This document shows, piece after piece, positions 1 to 9,584 of a stretch of DNA of 64,000 nucleotides. Position numbers and translations under genes: made by a program. The first letter of the stretch is position 1; the number at the start of each line of letters is the position of its first letter. Origin of the DNA: Saitoella complicata NRRL Y-17804 (lineage: Eukaryota; Ascomycota; Saitoellomycetes; Saitoellales; Saitoellaceae); NCBI RefSeq assembly GCF_001661265.1, contig NW_017567008.1:36315-100314 (forward strand), read 5' to 3'. The notes below the pieces were generated by a model. That model was not told the DNA's origin. It made no database searches and saw only the letters and a program-made list of their open reading frames with translations.

Positions 1-3000
1 TAATCGGCTTACCAGGCTTGACCTCAGCCTCCTTCTTCTTCCAGCCAAACCATCCACCACCAGCGGACTTCGGCTCCTCCTTCGGCTCCTCCTTCTTCGG
101 CTCTTCCACGACAGGTTTGGGTTCCGGAGCGGGGCTTTCGGCCTTGGATGACGATCCCCAACCGAACCAGCCCTTCTTCTGCTCTTCCCTCTTCTCGTCC
201 TTCTTCTCCTCGGATTGATCCTGCTGCTGCTCGGGCTTCTGTGCCTTCGGAGTAGGGTTGTTGCCGAAACCGAGGTCATCGAACCCATCGTCACCAGCTG
301 GAGGCTGATACTGTTGCTGGAAGTTTGGTGGCGCGTAAGGGCTACTCATGCCAGGCTGGGGCGTGTACGCATCCATAGACGAAGCAAACGCTCCAGCGGC
401 GGCATCCATACCGAAACTCTGCTCCTGACCGTGGTGCGCGGGCTGAGGCTCGTAGGGGTTTATCACACCCTGCGATGGCTCATACATGGAATTCGCCATT
501 GCACTATACGGCCCAGCGTTATCCGGTTGGCCATACGGGTTCGGCGCAACAGAGTTCGAGGGTTCATACAGGCTTGTCGAAGGAGTCTGCTCCTCGTACA
601 TCGTTGGCGGTGCGTAAGGGTTGGCATTCTGATATGCCGGGTATCCGTAAGCTGAGCTGGCCGAAGACGAGTATGGGGCCTGCTCGAAGCTGGTCCTTGC
701 CTGATCCATAGATGCCCTCGGGGAAGCGATGGCACTGCCGCTGCCAATCGGCGAAGTAGTTCTGTTGAAGTTTCCGTACATATCCGCCATGGAATGCACT
801 CTTGACAAGGCCGGGTTCGACTCCGCAATCCTGGTAAACGGAGATTGCCCATCATCAGTCTCCTTCGGTGCCTTCTTCTCACCATTCTCATCACCCGCAA
901 CGAATTTGTTAAAACTGGTCTCCAACGATCCCCAGAGATTGTCAAGCTTTGGCCTAGCCATTTTCTTGCCAAGCCATGATCCAGGCTGGTCGCCAGCATC
1001 ACCCGCAGCCACAAGTCTCTCAGTAAGTTGTCTGAGCTCATTGATCAAAACAGGATGGAAGTATGGAGAACCCTTGGTCTGTTTCATGTAGTTTGCGATA
1101 GTCTCGCAGTACTTCTGTGCATCCGTGATGCAACCAAGATCAGCCAAAACACGGGCACGGTAGACCTTGTAAGCCTGCAAGTGCGGCAACCCAGGTTGAG
1201 GGACACCACTAAGGGCAATAGCCAATTCGTAGACCTCGGTGAGAACAATGCTGTCAAGCTGTTGACCAAAGTCGCCGCGTTTATGGTCGGCGCCGAGGAG
1301 AACGAAATGCACATCAGGCGCATCCAATCCAGAAAGGTTTGCTATACCACCACTGAAGAGATAGCAGGTGTGTGCTGCATTCGTCCATCCATGCTGATCC
1401 AGAAGCTTACCAAGCCCCAAGATAGCGGCATGGTCTCCCGGAGTCCTGTTAGACAAAATCAATCCCAGAGTCTCCTTCCACCTCGCAAGCTTGTCAAAGC
1501 TACTCGACTCACGGCGACTCCTCTGACCAGTGAGAGTCTGTGCGAGCATGTCAGATGCCGGAACAAGCTCCTCAACAGCTTCGGCACCATGCCCGGCGAA
1601 CACTTCGTACAGTACACTCAAACTGTCTGCACCAGGGTGGTCGCAGCTCTTGAGCTCAGTACGGACAAACTCCTTCACGGCACTCTTAAAGGACTCGCTG
1701 CTGACTGAACTGGCGATCAGCAGAGCATGTGCCCAAAGCTTACGGGTGAGAGCAAGACGCACGGCTGCTTCCCGGTCGCCTCTCAACAGGCAGTTACGAA
1801 TAGCATCGATGGAACCAGACGTAACAGTGTACGCTGCCAAAGGAGCCGTCTCGGAGTTCCGTCGAGGCACGTTAACCAAGTCAGCAACAACCGTGAAGGA
1901 AGCAGCATCACCTGAGTTGGCATCATCGCCAGCTGCTCCAGGAGTGAGGATCTCGCGAATGAGCTTCAAAGCCGCAGGCTTGCCATCGATAACACCATCG
2001 TTATCCAAGATAATCTTGACGACCTGCCACAAGACAGCCTGATTCTCAATCTCAAGCTTCACATCATCGTCGACCTCGTTCTCAGCTTCTTGCTTGATCT
2101 TCTCAATCTTGCTTTCCATCCACTTGGTGACCTCCTTCTTCTTCGTCTTGTTCGAGCCCTTGTTAGTGGCAGAAAATACAGGTCCAGGGAAGAGTTCAGC
2201 AACATGGGTTTCCGGCAGGATGGACTTGAGAGTCTGCACCTTGAGCTCGCCAGGTGCATAACGAGTAACGGGTCCATCACTAGTATACCTCTGTACTTGC
2301 TGCTGAAAGTTCGTCACGACTTTGCCACCGAATCCGAAGTTGACCACCGGCGAAGCCCCACGGCAGTAAGGCGGGTATAACTTACGCTCCTCCTCAGGCT
2401 CGGTTGGGGCAGCGACGGGCGCATACGGCGACACTGGCCTAGGTCCCACCTCCGACAAGGGTGCCAAAGTCAAGGGAGCATTGGGGCTCGTCGACAACGC
2501 ACGAGGATCGGCCTGGGGCGCATACTGACCTGCACCGGCCGAAGCATACAAAGACGTAACCGATGGCCTCTTCATCGAAGCGTGCGGGTCCTGCATATCG
2601 ACCGATCGCCTTGGTGCATACGGATTTTCAGCACGAGGCACATAAGGGTTCGCTGAGGAAGGTCTCGGAGGAGGAGCCATAGCCTGAGGTGGAGGTATAA
2701 CGGAAGGAAGCTGCTCTTCCTTCGCAACCGCATCAACGGCGTGCTGGAAGCCTGTAACACCGGTCTGCATAGCCTGGAAGCCGCTTTGAGGGTAGTCCTG
2801 GAGGGCTCCATTCTTCTCTTCAGCGACAACCGGAGCATAGGCTTCCTGAGCCGGAACACCTCCTTCCTCATCATCCATTGCCAAGGCGGCTGTCCTATCA
2901 GCCAGATCCTCAAGAGCGTTCTCCTCCTCCAGCACCTCAAATCCGTTGTGCACCGCAGGAAGGCTCTCAGGCGCTTCGTGAGCAGACGCGCGTGGGAAGG

Positions 3001-5968
3001 CATCACCCTCCAACACCTCCTGCTGCGGGGCATACTCCTCCATATCGTGAATGGCTTCTTCCATAGAATGCTCCAACTGAGGCTGGGCAGGTAACTCCAC
3101 ATGAGGAGCATAAAGCTGATGTGCAGGCTCCTGGTACGATGAGGGTTGGAACGCCTCTTGCGGGTGAACTTCAGCCCCGATAGGTGCCGGCAAGCTCGAC
3201 GGCGGCATACGGTGGGGATGCTGCTGGACAGGAGGTGTAGGTACCGCATCCACCCTTGTCATCTGAGGAGAGTGACGAAGGGGAGCAGCAGGAGGTGGCC
3301 GCGCATATGGGTTGGTTGCCGCCCTAGGAGCAACAGGAGACCTCTTCAGCTGAGATATCGCTGCCTGCGGAGGAGCGTAAGGACTAGTCGGACCCGGTGC
3401 AGCTGCTGCACTGGGTGGAATAAGCTGTGCACTCCCAAAAGCCGGCGCCTGTGCCATAGCAGGAGCAGCTTGCTGTCCATTACCTGGCGGAGCGTAGGGG
3501 TTAGTTGCCGTCCTATCAGTGGGCTGATACGGGTTCTGGACAGGCTGAGCCGGGGGTGCGTATGGACTCTTCATCGGAGCAGCAGCCGAGGCCGGAGCAT
3601 ACGGATTCGCAGCGGGAGGAGCATACACCCCAGGCGCCTGCAGGGGCGCCGTAGCAGGTACCGCTGGTCCCGCATAGGCATTCGCGCTCTGACTCGAGAT
3701 TGACAAATTCCTCTGTTGGCTATACGGCGGAACAGGAACGCCGCGTTCACTCTGCGGACTCATCATACCCATGGCCGGAGCGGGAGGGGCATACGGATCA
3801 GCTTGACGCTGCGCCCTCGGGCTGGGTGGAGCGTACGGATTCGCACGCATATCCTTTGGTGGCAGAGGTGGTGGTGGTTGTGCGTACCCAGCACCAGCAC
3901 TCGCATTACTCACCGTCCTTGACCTTGGGTGCGCAGAAGCGACGTTCGGCGACTGCGGCGCATACGGGTTCGGTCTGCCCGCGGGTTGCGGCGCATACGG
4001 GTTCGCAGCCGGTGTGCGTACAGCAGGCACGGTGGGCGGAGCGTAGGGGTCCGTAGGCGGTGGTGCATACCCAGCTACCGCCATCGCACTCGCAGCACGA
4101 GGTGGTGCCAGAGCTTGCGGTGGAGCAGCCGTTGTTGGAGGCGGCTTGACATATGGCGGTTGACCCTGTACACCCACACCCATCGGTGGACCCGCAGCTG
4201 CTGCTGCCAGCGGAGGCGGAAACGCCTGCATCCCCTGCCCAGGCGCAAAAGGCGGGCTCGTAACCCTACTCCTCACTGGCTTCGCCGCACTAACAACATC
4301 CGTCGGTAGATCATACGGACTAGAATAACTCGTATTTGCCTTCAAGAAACTCGGTGCGGACTTTATTTCAGGCTTTGTCTGCTCCGTGGGTTGGTTGAAG
4401 AAGGAGGGGGTTGCAGGGGGTACGGTCGTTTGGGTTTGTGCAAAGTAGGAGGGCTGAGGGGGGAGGACCATGGATTGGGACATGAGGTCGTAGAGGCCGG
4501 TCTGTTGCTGGGCAGGTAGGACCATAGACTGAGACATCGGATCATATGCGTTCCTCTGTTGCGGCACGTATGGATTCGCTTTCGGTGCTGGTGCTGGTGC
4601 ATACGGGTTCGTAGTTGGCGCAGCCTCCGTTACCGGGAAATAAGGATTAACAGCTGCCTGCTCCGGTTCCGGCGCAACCGCCTCATCCTCCGACGGCAGA
4701 AACCCATCCTCATCTGACAAAAACCCATCTTCGTCGAAATTAGGCAACTTGGCAAAGAAGTTCTCGGGTCCGGCTACGGCGCCAAAGGCATCATCATCTC
4801 CTTCTGCGCCTCCGAATAGGGCCGAGGTATCGGTGGGGGCATTACCAAAATCTAGGGTAGGTTCGGCTGCAGGAGCGGGGATATCGAACGCAGCCGACTC
4901 TCCGAACTCCAGTTCGCCTCCTTGCTGCTCCTGCACAGCCAGCGTAGCAGCTCCGAACCCAGCGAAATCCTCCACTTGATCATGCGATGGCAACCCAACA
5001 TCGAATGCGCCTTGTCCCGTCTCTTCACCGAAGTTGATGCCTTGCTCCTGTGTTGACTCTTGCTGTGAAGGTTGCCCTGGTTCCGGTTCTGCTTCTGCTG
5101 CACCGAAACCGGCGAAATCTTCGACCTGGTCATGCGCCGGTAATCCGATGTCAAAGGCGCTTTGTCCTGTCTCCTCTCCGAAATCGATGTGAGCCTCCTG
5201 TTGTACAAACCCCGCCGACTCTGGTTCTGGTTCCGCTTCGGCTGCTCCAAAACCAGCCAAGTCCTCAATCTTATCATGTGCCGGCAACCCGATATCAAAC
5301 GCACTCTGTCCAGTCTCCTCCCCAAAATCAATACGCGCCTCCTCCTCCTTCTCCTCCGCAGCAGTTTCAAGTTCAGGTGCCGGAGTCGGTCGTTCCGAGG
5401 GCGTAGCAGCCGAGAATGCAGCGATATCCTCAATGGGGTCGTGTGCCGGTAACCCAATATCAAACGCATGTTGTCCGCTTTCTTCGCCGAAATGAAGGGT
5501 TGGCGTAGAGTCGTGTCGGTCCTCACCTTCATCCACCTTGATCGTTTCTGAGCTGGGTGGTGAGTCCTCCCCGTCCGCCGCAGTATCATTAACCAAAACC
5601 GTAATCCCATGATCCTGTCCCTCAGCCTGTCCCTCTACCGATGACCCAAACCAATCCTTCTCCTCGACTTCGGGCTCCTCGAGCGCATCACTCCTCAAAA
5701 CCCCAAAAAAGGTACTCGGATGCCTAACATGTCTCGGCCGTCCCCTTCTCTCCTCCTCCTCGTCTTCCTCCTCCGCGACTTTGGGGGACGCAACCCTCGA
5801 TGGCGCACGAGAGGGATCACGGCTCCATCCACCTTGTTCGCCGTCTGGGTCAAGGCTGTTCACGTCCTCTACGTGGAATGTTGCGGGTATGGGACTTGCT
5901 TGGGTGGTGTTTATAGTCACTGTCCGAGGCGGCGTCGTTGGCCGCGCAGATTCCGAGGGTTCGCTCAT
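1..5968 (-). CDS. SEC16: COPII coat assembly protein Sec16 (3' end beyond window)
   Basis: One open frame runs from the ATG at 5968 to the left edge without a stop, giving at least 1,989 residues. Sec16 is the peripheral scaffold of ER exit sites that organises Sec23/24 and Sec13/31. The acidic N-terminus carries four degenerate repeats of the type FGEETGQSAFDIGLPAHD (coding about 4950-5500). A long Pro/Tyr-rich region follows, with more than a dozen NPYAP-like motifs. The conserved central domain (about residues 1220-1690, coding about 900-2300) starts near the motif NFGFGGKVVTNF and continues as the alpha-helical ACE1-type fold that binds Sec13. The C-terminus has two GWFGW motifs and ends at the edge in a KPGKPI stretch typical of Sec16 tails, so only a little is missing. 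I see no intron; frame was checked at several points. Identification is firm; repeat function is unknown. Confidence 0.93.
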   Translation of the reverse strand, partial: MSEPSESARPTTPPRTVTINTTQASPIPATFHVEDVNSLDPDGEQGGWSRDPSRAPSRVASPKVAEEEDEEEERRGRPRHVRHPSTFFGVLRSDALEEPEVEEKDWFGSSVEGQAEGQDHGITVLVNDTAADGEDSPPSSETIKVDEGEDRHDSTPTLHFGEESGQHAFDIGLPAHDPIEDIAAFSAATPSERPTPAPELETAAEEKEEEARIDFGEETGQSAFDIGLPAHDKIEDLAGFGAAEAEPEPESAGFVQQEAHIDFGEETGQSAFDIGLPAHDQVEDFAGFGAAEAEPEPGQPSQQESTQEQGINFGEETGQGAFDVGLPSHDQVEDFAGFGAATLAVQEQQGGELEFGESAAFDIPAPAAEPTLDFGNAPTDTSALFGGAEGDDDAFGAVAGPENFFAKLPNFDEDGFLSDEDGFLPSEDEAVAPEPEQAAVNPYFPVTEAAPTTNPYAPAPAPKANPYVPQQRNAYDPMSQSMVLPAQQQTGLYDLMSQSMVLPPQPSYFAQTQTTVPPATPSFFNQPTEQTKPEIKSAPSFLKANTSYSSPYDLPTDVVSAAKPVRSRVTSPPFAPGQGMQAFPPPLAAAAAGPPMGVGVQGQPPYVKPPPTTAAPPQALAPPRAASAMAVAGYAPPPTDPYAPPTVPAVRTPAANPYAPQPAGRPNPYAPQSPNVASAHPRSRTVSNASAGAGYAQPPPPLPPKDMRANPYAPPSPRAQRQADPYAPPAPAMGMMSPQSERGVPVPPYSQQRNLSISSQSANAYAGPAVPATAPLQAPGVYAPPAANPYAPASAAAPMKSPYAPPAQPVQNPYQPTDRTATNPYAPPGNGQQAAPAMAQAPAFGSAQLIPPSAAAAPGPTSPYAPPQAAISQLKRSPVAPRAATNPYARPPPAAPLRHSPQMTRVDAVPTPPVQQHPHRMPPSSLPAPIGAEVHPQEAFQPSSYQEPAHQLYAPHVELPAQPQLEHSMEEAIHDMEEYAPQQEVLEGDAFPRASAHEAPESLPAVHNGFEVLEEENALEDLADRTAALAMDDEEGGVPAQEAYAPVVAEEKNGALQDYPQSGFQAMQTGVTGFQHAVDAVAKEEQLPSVIPPPQAMAPPPRPSSANPYVPRAENPYAPRRSVDMQDPHASMKRPSVTSLYASAGAGQYAPQADPRALSTSPNAPLTLAPLSEVGPRPVSPYAPVAAPTEPEEERKLYPPYCRGASPVVNFGFGGKVVTNFQQQVQRYTSDGPVTRYAPGELKVQTLKSILPETHVAELFPGPVFSATNKGSNKTKKKEVTKWMESKIEKIKQEAENEVDDDVKLEIENQAVLWQVVKIILDNDGVIDGKPAALKLIREILTPGAAGDDANSGDAASFTVVADLVNVPRRNSETAPLAAYTVTSGSIDAIRNCLLRGDREAAVRLALTRKLWAHALLIASSVSSESFKSAVKEFVRTELKSCDHPGADSLSVLYEVFAGHGAEAVEELVPASDMLAQTLTGQRSRRESSSFDKLARWKETLGLILSNRTPGDHAAILGLGKLLDQHGWTNAAHTCYLFSGGIANLSGLDAPDVHFVLLGADHKRGDFGQQLDSIVLTEVYELAIALSGVPQPGLPHLQAYKVYRARVLADLGCITDAQKYCETIANYMKQTKGSPYFHPVLINELRQLTERLVAAGDAGDQPGSWLGKKMARPKLDNLWGSLETSFNKFVAGDENGEKKAPKETDDGQSPFTRIAESNPALSRVHSMADMYGNFNRTTSPIGSGSAIASPRASMDQARTSFEQAPYSSSASSAYGYPAYQNANPYAPPTMYEEQTPSTSLYEPSNSVAPNPYGQPDNAGPYSAMANSMYEPSQGVINPYEPQPAHHGQEQSFGMDAAAGAFASSMDAYTPQPGMSSPYAPPNFQQQYQPPAGDDGFDDLGFGNNPTPKAQKPEQQQDQSEEKKDEKREEQKKGWFGWGSSSKAESPAPEPKPVVEEPKKEEPKEEPKSAGGGWFGWKKKEAEVKPGKPI

Positions 5969-6262
5969 GATGTATGCTGACTCGCCGTTCGAATTGACTC
6001 GGCTGACTGGCGTCGTCGTTCGGGGTCGTCGGTCGTGTTGGAGGTTTGCTGTTGAGTGTATGCTGTATGCGCTGGTTGGGTGACGTGCGGCGCGTGTGGG
6101 TGGACTGCAGGGGTTGCAATCGGTACCGTGAGCGCGGAGACTGACAGCCTGAGCAATTGCATCTTGAAGCTGAAGCATCTGGGCAGTTCAGAACACGGCT
6201 ACGAAGGTGATGGGCAATAAAGACAGGCAAGAACAAAGAAGTGACAGAATGAAAAAAGTTAA

Positions 6263-6344
6263 CGTCAGCGACAGGACTCGAACCTGCGCACGGAGACCGT
6301 AAGAGATTTCTAATCTCTCTCCTTAACCACTCGGACACGCTGAC
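6263..6344 (-). tRNA. tRNA-Ser (anticodon AGA)
   Basis: Read on the minus strand, the 82-nt gene folds as a class II tRNA. The acceptor is GTCAGCG/CGCTGAC with discriminator G. The anticodon stem AGAGA/TCTCT holds loop TTAGAAA (anticodon AGA). A long variable arm and a GGTTCGAGTCC B box follow. There is no intron. A T6 run on the transcribed strand (6252-6257) is the likely Pol III terminator. Confidence 0.95.
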
Positions 6345-7216
6345 TGGACGTGGGAAAGTGGGTTGTCGTTTGAACACGTAGAGCACAATCATCGATATCT
6401 AAGCGTTGGATGAGCAGGAATTTGGGACACCATCAGAGAGAGTCTTTACAGTACGCAAACAGAAAGGATTTTGCAGTCCAAAACATGATATTCGGGCTAA
6501 TGAGACCCTTGCTGAACTGCACAACGTAAAACATCCACATCCTTCTCTCCCAGCAAACAAGCCAAGTCTCCGAAAAGACAAGTCCACTAAGAACTACTCC
6601 CATCATCAATGTCGAACAATATGTACAACACTCATATAACAATCACGACGAATGTCGTACGCCCACTGAGGTTCAACAGTACAACTTCCCTCTTCTCCTC
6701 AGCGGTCCTCATCCACCGCCGCAACAAACTCCATCAAACTTCCACCTTCACACCTCCATAAGAACGACCCCATTCCCACCACCACCCGCCTTTCACTCCT
6801 TCAGGCACACCATCATTATTAGAACGGTGGAAATAGCCGATCCGAACACCAGTCTGCCAACCCCGAGAACCCAGAAACCGCAATGAATAGCCGATTGCCA
6901 AGTCCAGTTCAAAGACGTCACATCTGGTAAGAGGCAATCCCGGCAAAACGACCAAAGCCGTCTTCCCAAGATCCAATACCCATACACCGAAACAGATGAA
7001 AAAAAAAGAAAAAAGCCGACCGCACAAACCCCCAACTAGTCCAATAAGCCGAGAGGAAGCCATAGCCACGTCCAGCTCAAATCAACAATCACAAACAACA
7101 GCACACAGAGAAAAGCAAAGAACGCCACGTCTCCGGAAATCCCGTTCCAACTCCCACTAATCCGGGGAGGCAATAGAGAACCCATCGAACATGTAAAAAC
7201 AATAAACAGCGAAACC

Positions 7217-7249
<33 letters not shown>

Positions 7250-7762
7250 CCGGTGATGCGAAAGGTATGGCCCATCACACCAGAACCAGAAACATCCATA
7301 AGAAAAAAACGAAAAGCAAGAGCGATAAATAAGCATCAGCATGAGCATGAGCAAACGACGTCGAAGAACCCAAACACGCTGACCCACGACCCGAAACAGT
7401 GCGGTGCGGTGCCAAATAAATAACTGAGCATGAAAGCAAGCCGGTTGATGCATGTCGAGGGTGTCCTTCAGGGAATCCAGATAATCATAGCAGACAAATA
7501 AAGAGCAAACGCCAATCATAGAGTCCAGATCCACCAGAGAAAAAGGATTCGCACGTTGCGGGTGTGTGCGTCAAGTGTCGAGTCGAAAGTCAAAGTCGTG
7601 TCGAAAATAAGCCAAGCATGCGATAAAAAGAGAAATCCAAAAACTGAAACCACGATGTCGAGTAGGTCGCGTAAAATATAAGACCGTTGTTCGTTGCTGT
7701 ACACCGCCTCAACCCCCCTCACCTCACCCCACCTCTCCCTCTCTCACAAAAGCAAGCCCATA
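6345..7762. other. 1.4-kb stretch without recognised gene
   Basis: No open frame here looks like a conserved protein. The plus strand is A/C-rich with a five-unit hexamer array (cgaaaa, 7218-7249) and an A-rich tract near 7000. Because it lies downstream of the Edc1-like gene on the minus strand, a long 3' UTR or a noncoding transcript is possible. That is inference only. Confidence 0.4.
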
Positions 7763-9061
7763 TTAGGCCAACTTCAACACCCTCCTCAAATCCAACTCCA
7801 TCTGCATAACCTGCTCCCCAACCGGCACAACACCAGCCCCAACCCCAACCCCAATAGGTGTGGGGCTCCCATGCACCTGCTGCTGCTGCCACTGCTGCTC
7901 CATATGCACCCCAATCGGATTCATCATCGGCGTAACAGGCGGGCTGAGAGGATGCGCCATCCCCATCCCCATGGGCATCGGATGCGCATGGTGCAATTGT
8001 GGGCTAGGGACATACGCCGGCGGAACCATCGAATAGAAGTTCCCTTGTCCGGGTCCGTAACCCCTGGTAGCATACGGGTGCTGGAATGGCACGACGGGAC
8101 CCGCGGACTGATGTGCGTAAGTTTGGGGTGGGGAGTGTTGAGGGTGTCGGAATTGGTGAGGAGCACTCGTGAAGTGCTGGCCCTGTGCGGTAGGGACGGG
8201 TTCGGACGAGACGGAAGAAGTGGTCGTTGACGAGAAGAACGGAGCGGCGGAGTCGGAGCTGGAGGGTGGGGAGAGCATATCCTTCAACGCCCTGCTCTTA
8301 GCGCGAAGGTGGTCCTCGGACTCGGATGAGGAGGGACGGTCTTCGTATAAATCCGAGTTCGGACGTTGGAGGATGGGTTGCTTGGTTGGGGTATATGACT
8401 TCGTGGGACTTGTGCTTCCATTCTTCGCGTCACGATCCGCACGGAAGAGTTTGGCGAGGGGACTCTCGTCAACAGGAACGTTCATATCGCGATCAGTCAA
8501 CTGTCCAGCGACCTCAGCTCCAGCCTTGCGCGACGGAAGGGATTTGGTCATGAACGCAGGAAGAGGGAGTGCTGAAGCCGCAGGAGAGGAATGGAAAGTT
8601 GGACCAGCATAATGCGCCGCGGCAGCCTGTGCCGCGGTCTTCGGTGGACTCTGACCTCCAACAGTAGTGGTAGTGGTAGCCGGACGAGCATTCGTAGATG
8701 CTGGGGTAACAGGTTGAGGAGGCGAAGACGCAGGAGGGGAAACAGGACGGTTCCCTGATGGCTCCGTAGCCGCACGGCGAACATTCGACGAACGCTGGCG
8801 CGACGACGGGTAAACCTGCTGCTGTACGGGCTTCTGCTGGTGTTGAGCAGGAGCCGTACGGCGGGAATTCGAGTGAGAAGCGGGACGGGGTTGAGCATGT
8901 CGTGATGCTGGCGAGTTGGAGCGGGAGCGTATATGCGGCACTGCTTGCACCACCTGCTTCACAGGCTGCGACAGCTGCGCCGGTGATCCATGCGGTTTAG
9001 GCGCCGATACTGGACGCTGTTGTACTTGAAGCTGCTGCTGGCCAGGTTGACGACGTGCCAT
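7763..9061 (-). CDS. Edc1/PNRC-type mRNA decapping activator
   Basis: This is a 432-aa, low-complexity, Ser/Pro/Gln-rich protein without a globular domain. At about residues 150-172 it has the tandem YAGPTF and LPLPAF motifs. In fission-yeast Edc1 and animal PNRC2, YAGxxF is the activation motif that clamps Dcp1-Dcp2 in its active form, and the adjacent LPxPxF segment docks on the Dcp1 EVH1 groove. A second conserved-looking patch, SPLAKLFRADRDAKN, follows near residue 200. The function expected is stimulation of mRNA decapping in P-bodies. The start at 9061 (MARRQPG) is the first ATG; the open frame extends 27 codons further only through a TTG. The gene is divergent from TFIIF-alpha, with 523 bp between starts. 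The motif call is strong; the rest of the protein cannot be aligned by eye. Confidence 0.78.
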   Translation of the reverse strand: MARRQPGQQQLQVQQRPVSAPKPHGSPAQLSQPVKQVVQAVPHIRSRSNSPASRHAQPRPASHSNSRRTAPAQHQQKPVQQQVYPSSRQRSSNVRRAATEPSGNRPVSPPASSPPQPVTPASTNARPATTTTTVGGQSPPKTAAQAAAAHYAGPTFHSSPAASALPLPAFMTKSLPSRKAGAEVAGQLTDRDMNVPVDESPLAKLFRADRDAKNGSTSPTKSYTPTKQPILQRPNSDLYEDRPSSSESEDHLRAKSRALKDMLSPPSSSDSAAPFFSSTTTSSVSSEPVPTAQGQHFTSAPHQFRHPQHSPPQTYAHQSAGPVVPFQHPYATRGYGPGQGNFYSMVPPAYVPSPQLHHAHPMPMGMGMAHPLSPPVTPMMNPIGVHMEQQWQQQQVHGSPTPIGVGVGAGVVPVGEQVMQMELDLRRVLKLA

Positions 9062-9584
9062 GGATGTAGTTGTAGTTGTAGTTGTTGTAGAAAAAGGAGG
9101 AGAGGACGTAGGAGTATCGGACAAAAATAACGGATGATCCAAGATGTTGAATGCTTATATAGAACAAGGAGACTGCTTCAAAACTTCCGTCGATGGATGT
9201 CTTTGTCGATATAATAACATTCGTTGGGGTTGATGTGTTGGTGGTGAGGAAGCGGGCTCTACTTGAGCGGGTAGGGCTGGGGTGGTATATTTGCGAGGCG
9301 GCGGTTAGTGAGGGGCGGTGCAACCCGGCGTCTGACCAGCAACACCAGAACATACGGAAGCGGTAATAACGGAGGATTCAGTCAAGGGAAGACGAGTCGT
9401 CGTTGGAACAATCAACAAAGACGACAAGCCGTATTCTCGGTATCGGTGACGTCGACGTCGACGCTACAGGCTTCAGAGCTCATCGCCCTTTGTACGTCAC
9501 AAGTTGAGCGATCGCGCCGGTACAGCTTACAGCCCGAGCACCGGACCCACAAGAAGGATCTCAACTCAGCGCACCATCGCAATA
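9062..9584. promoter_or_regulatory. Divergent promoter, Edc1-like / TFIIF-alpha
   Basis: This 523-bp spacer separates two divergent starts. It contains a TGACGTCGACGTCGACG run near 9447 (a CRE-like half site merging into GTCGAC repeats). No convincing TATA element is seen. Confidence 0.4.

Noticed and set aside
6734-7069. 111-codon minus-strand open frame
   Set aside because: Biased composition without family features; probably chance in the long spacer.
7218-7249. Hexamer array as a possible CRISPR or centromeric repeat
   Set aside because: It is only a five-unit microsatellite with no spacers.
9062-9142. 27-codon extension of the Edc1-like protein
   Set aside because: It starts with TTG and is a low-complexity Thr run; ATG at 9061 is preferred.
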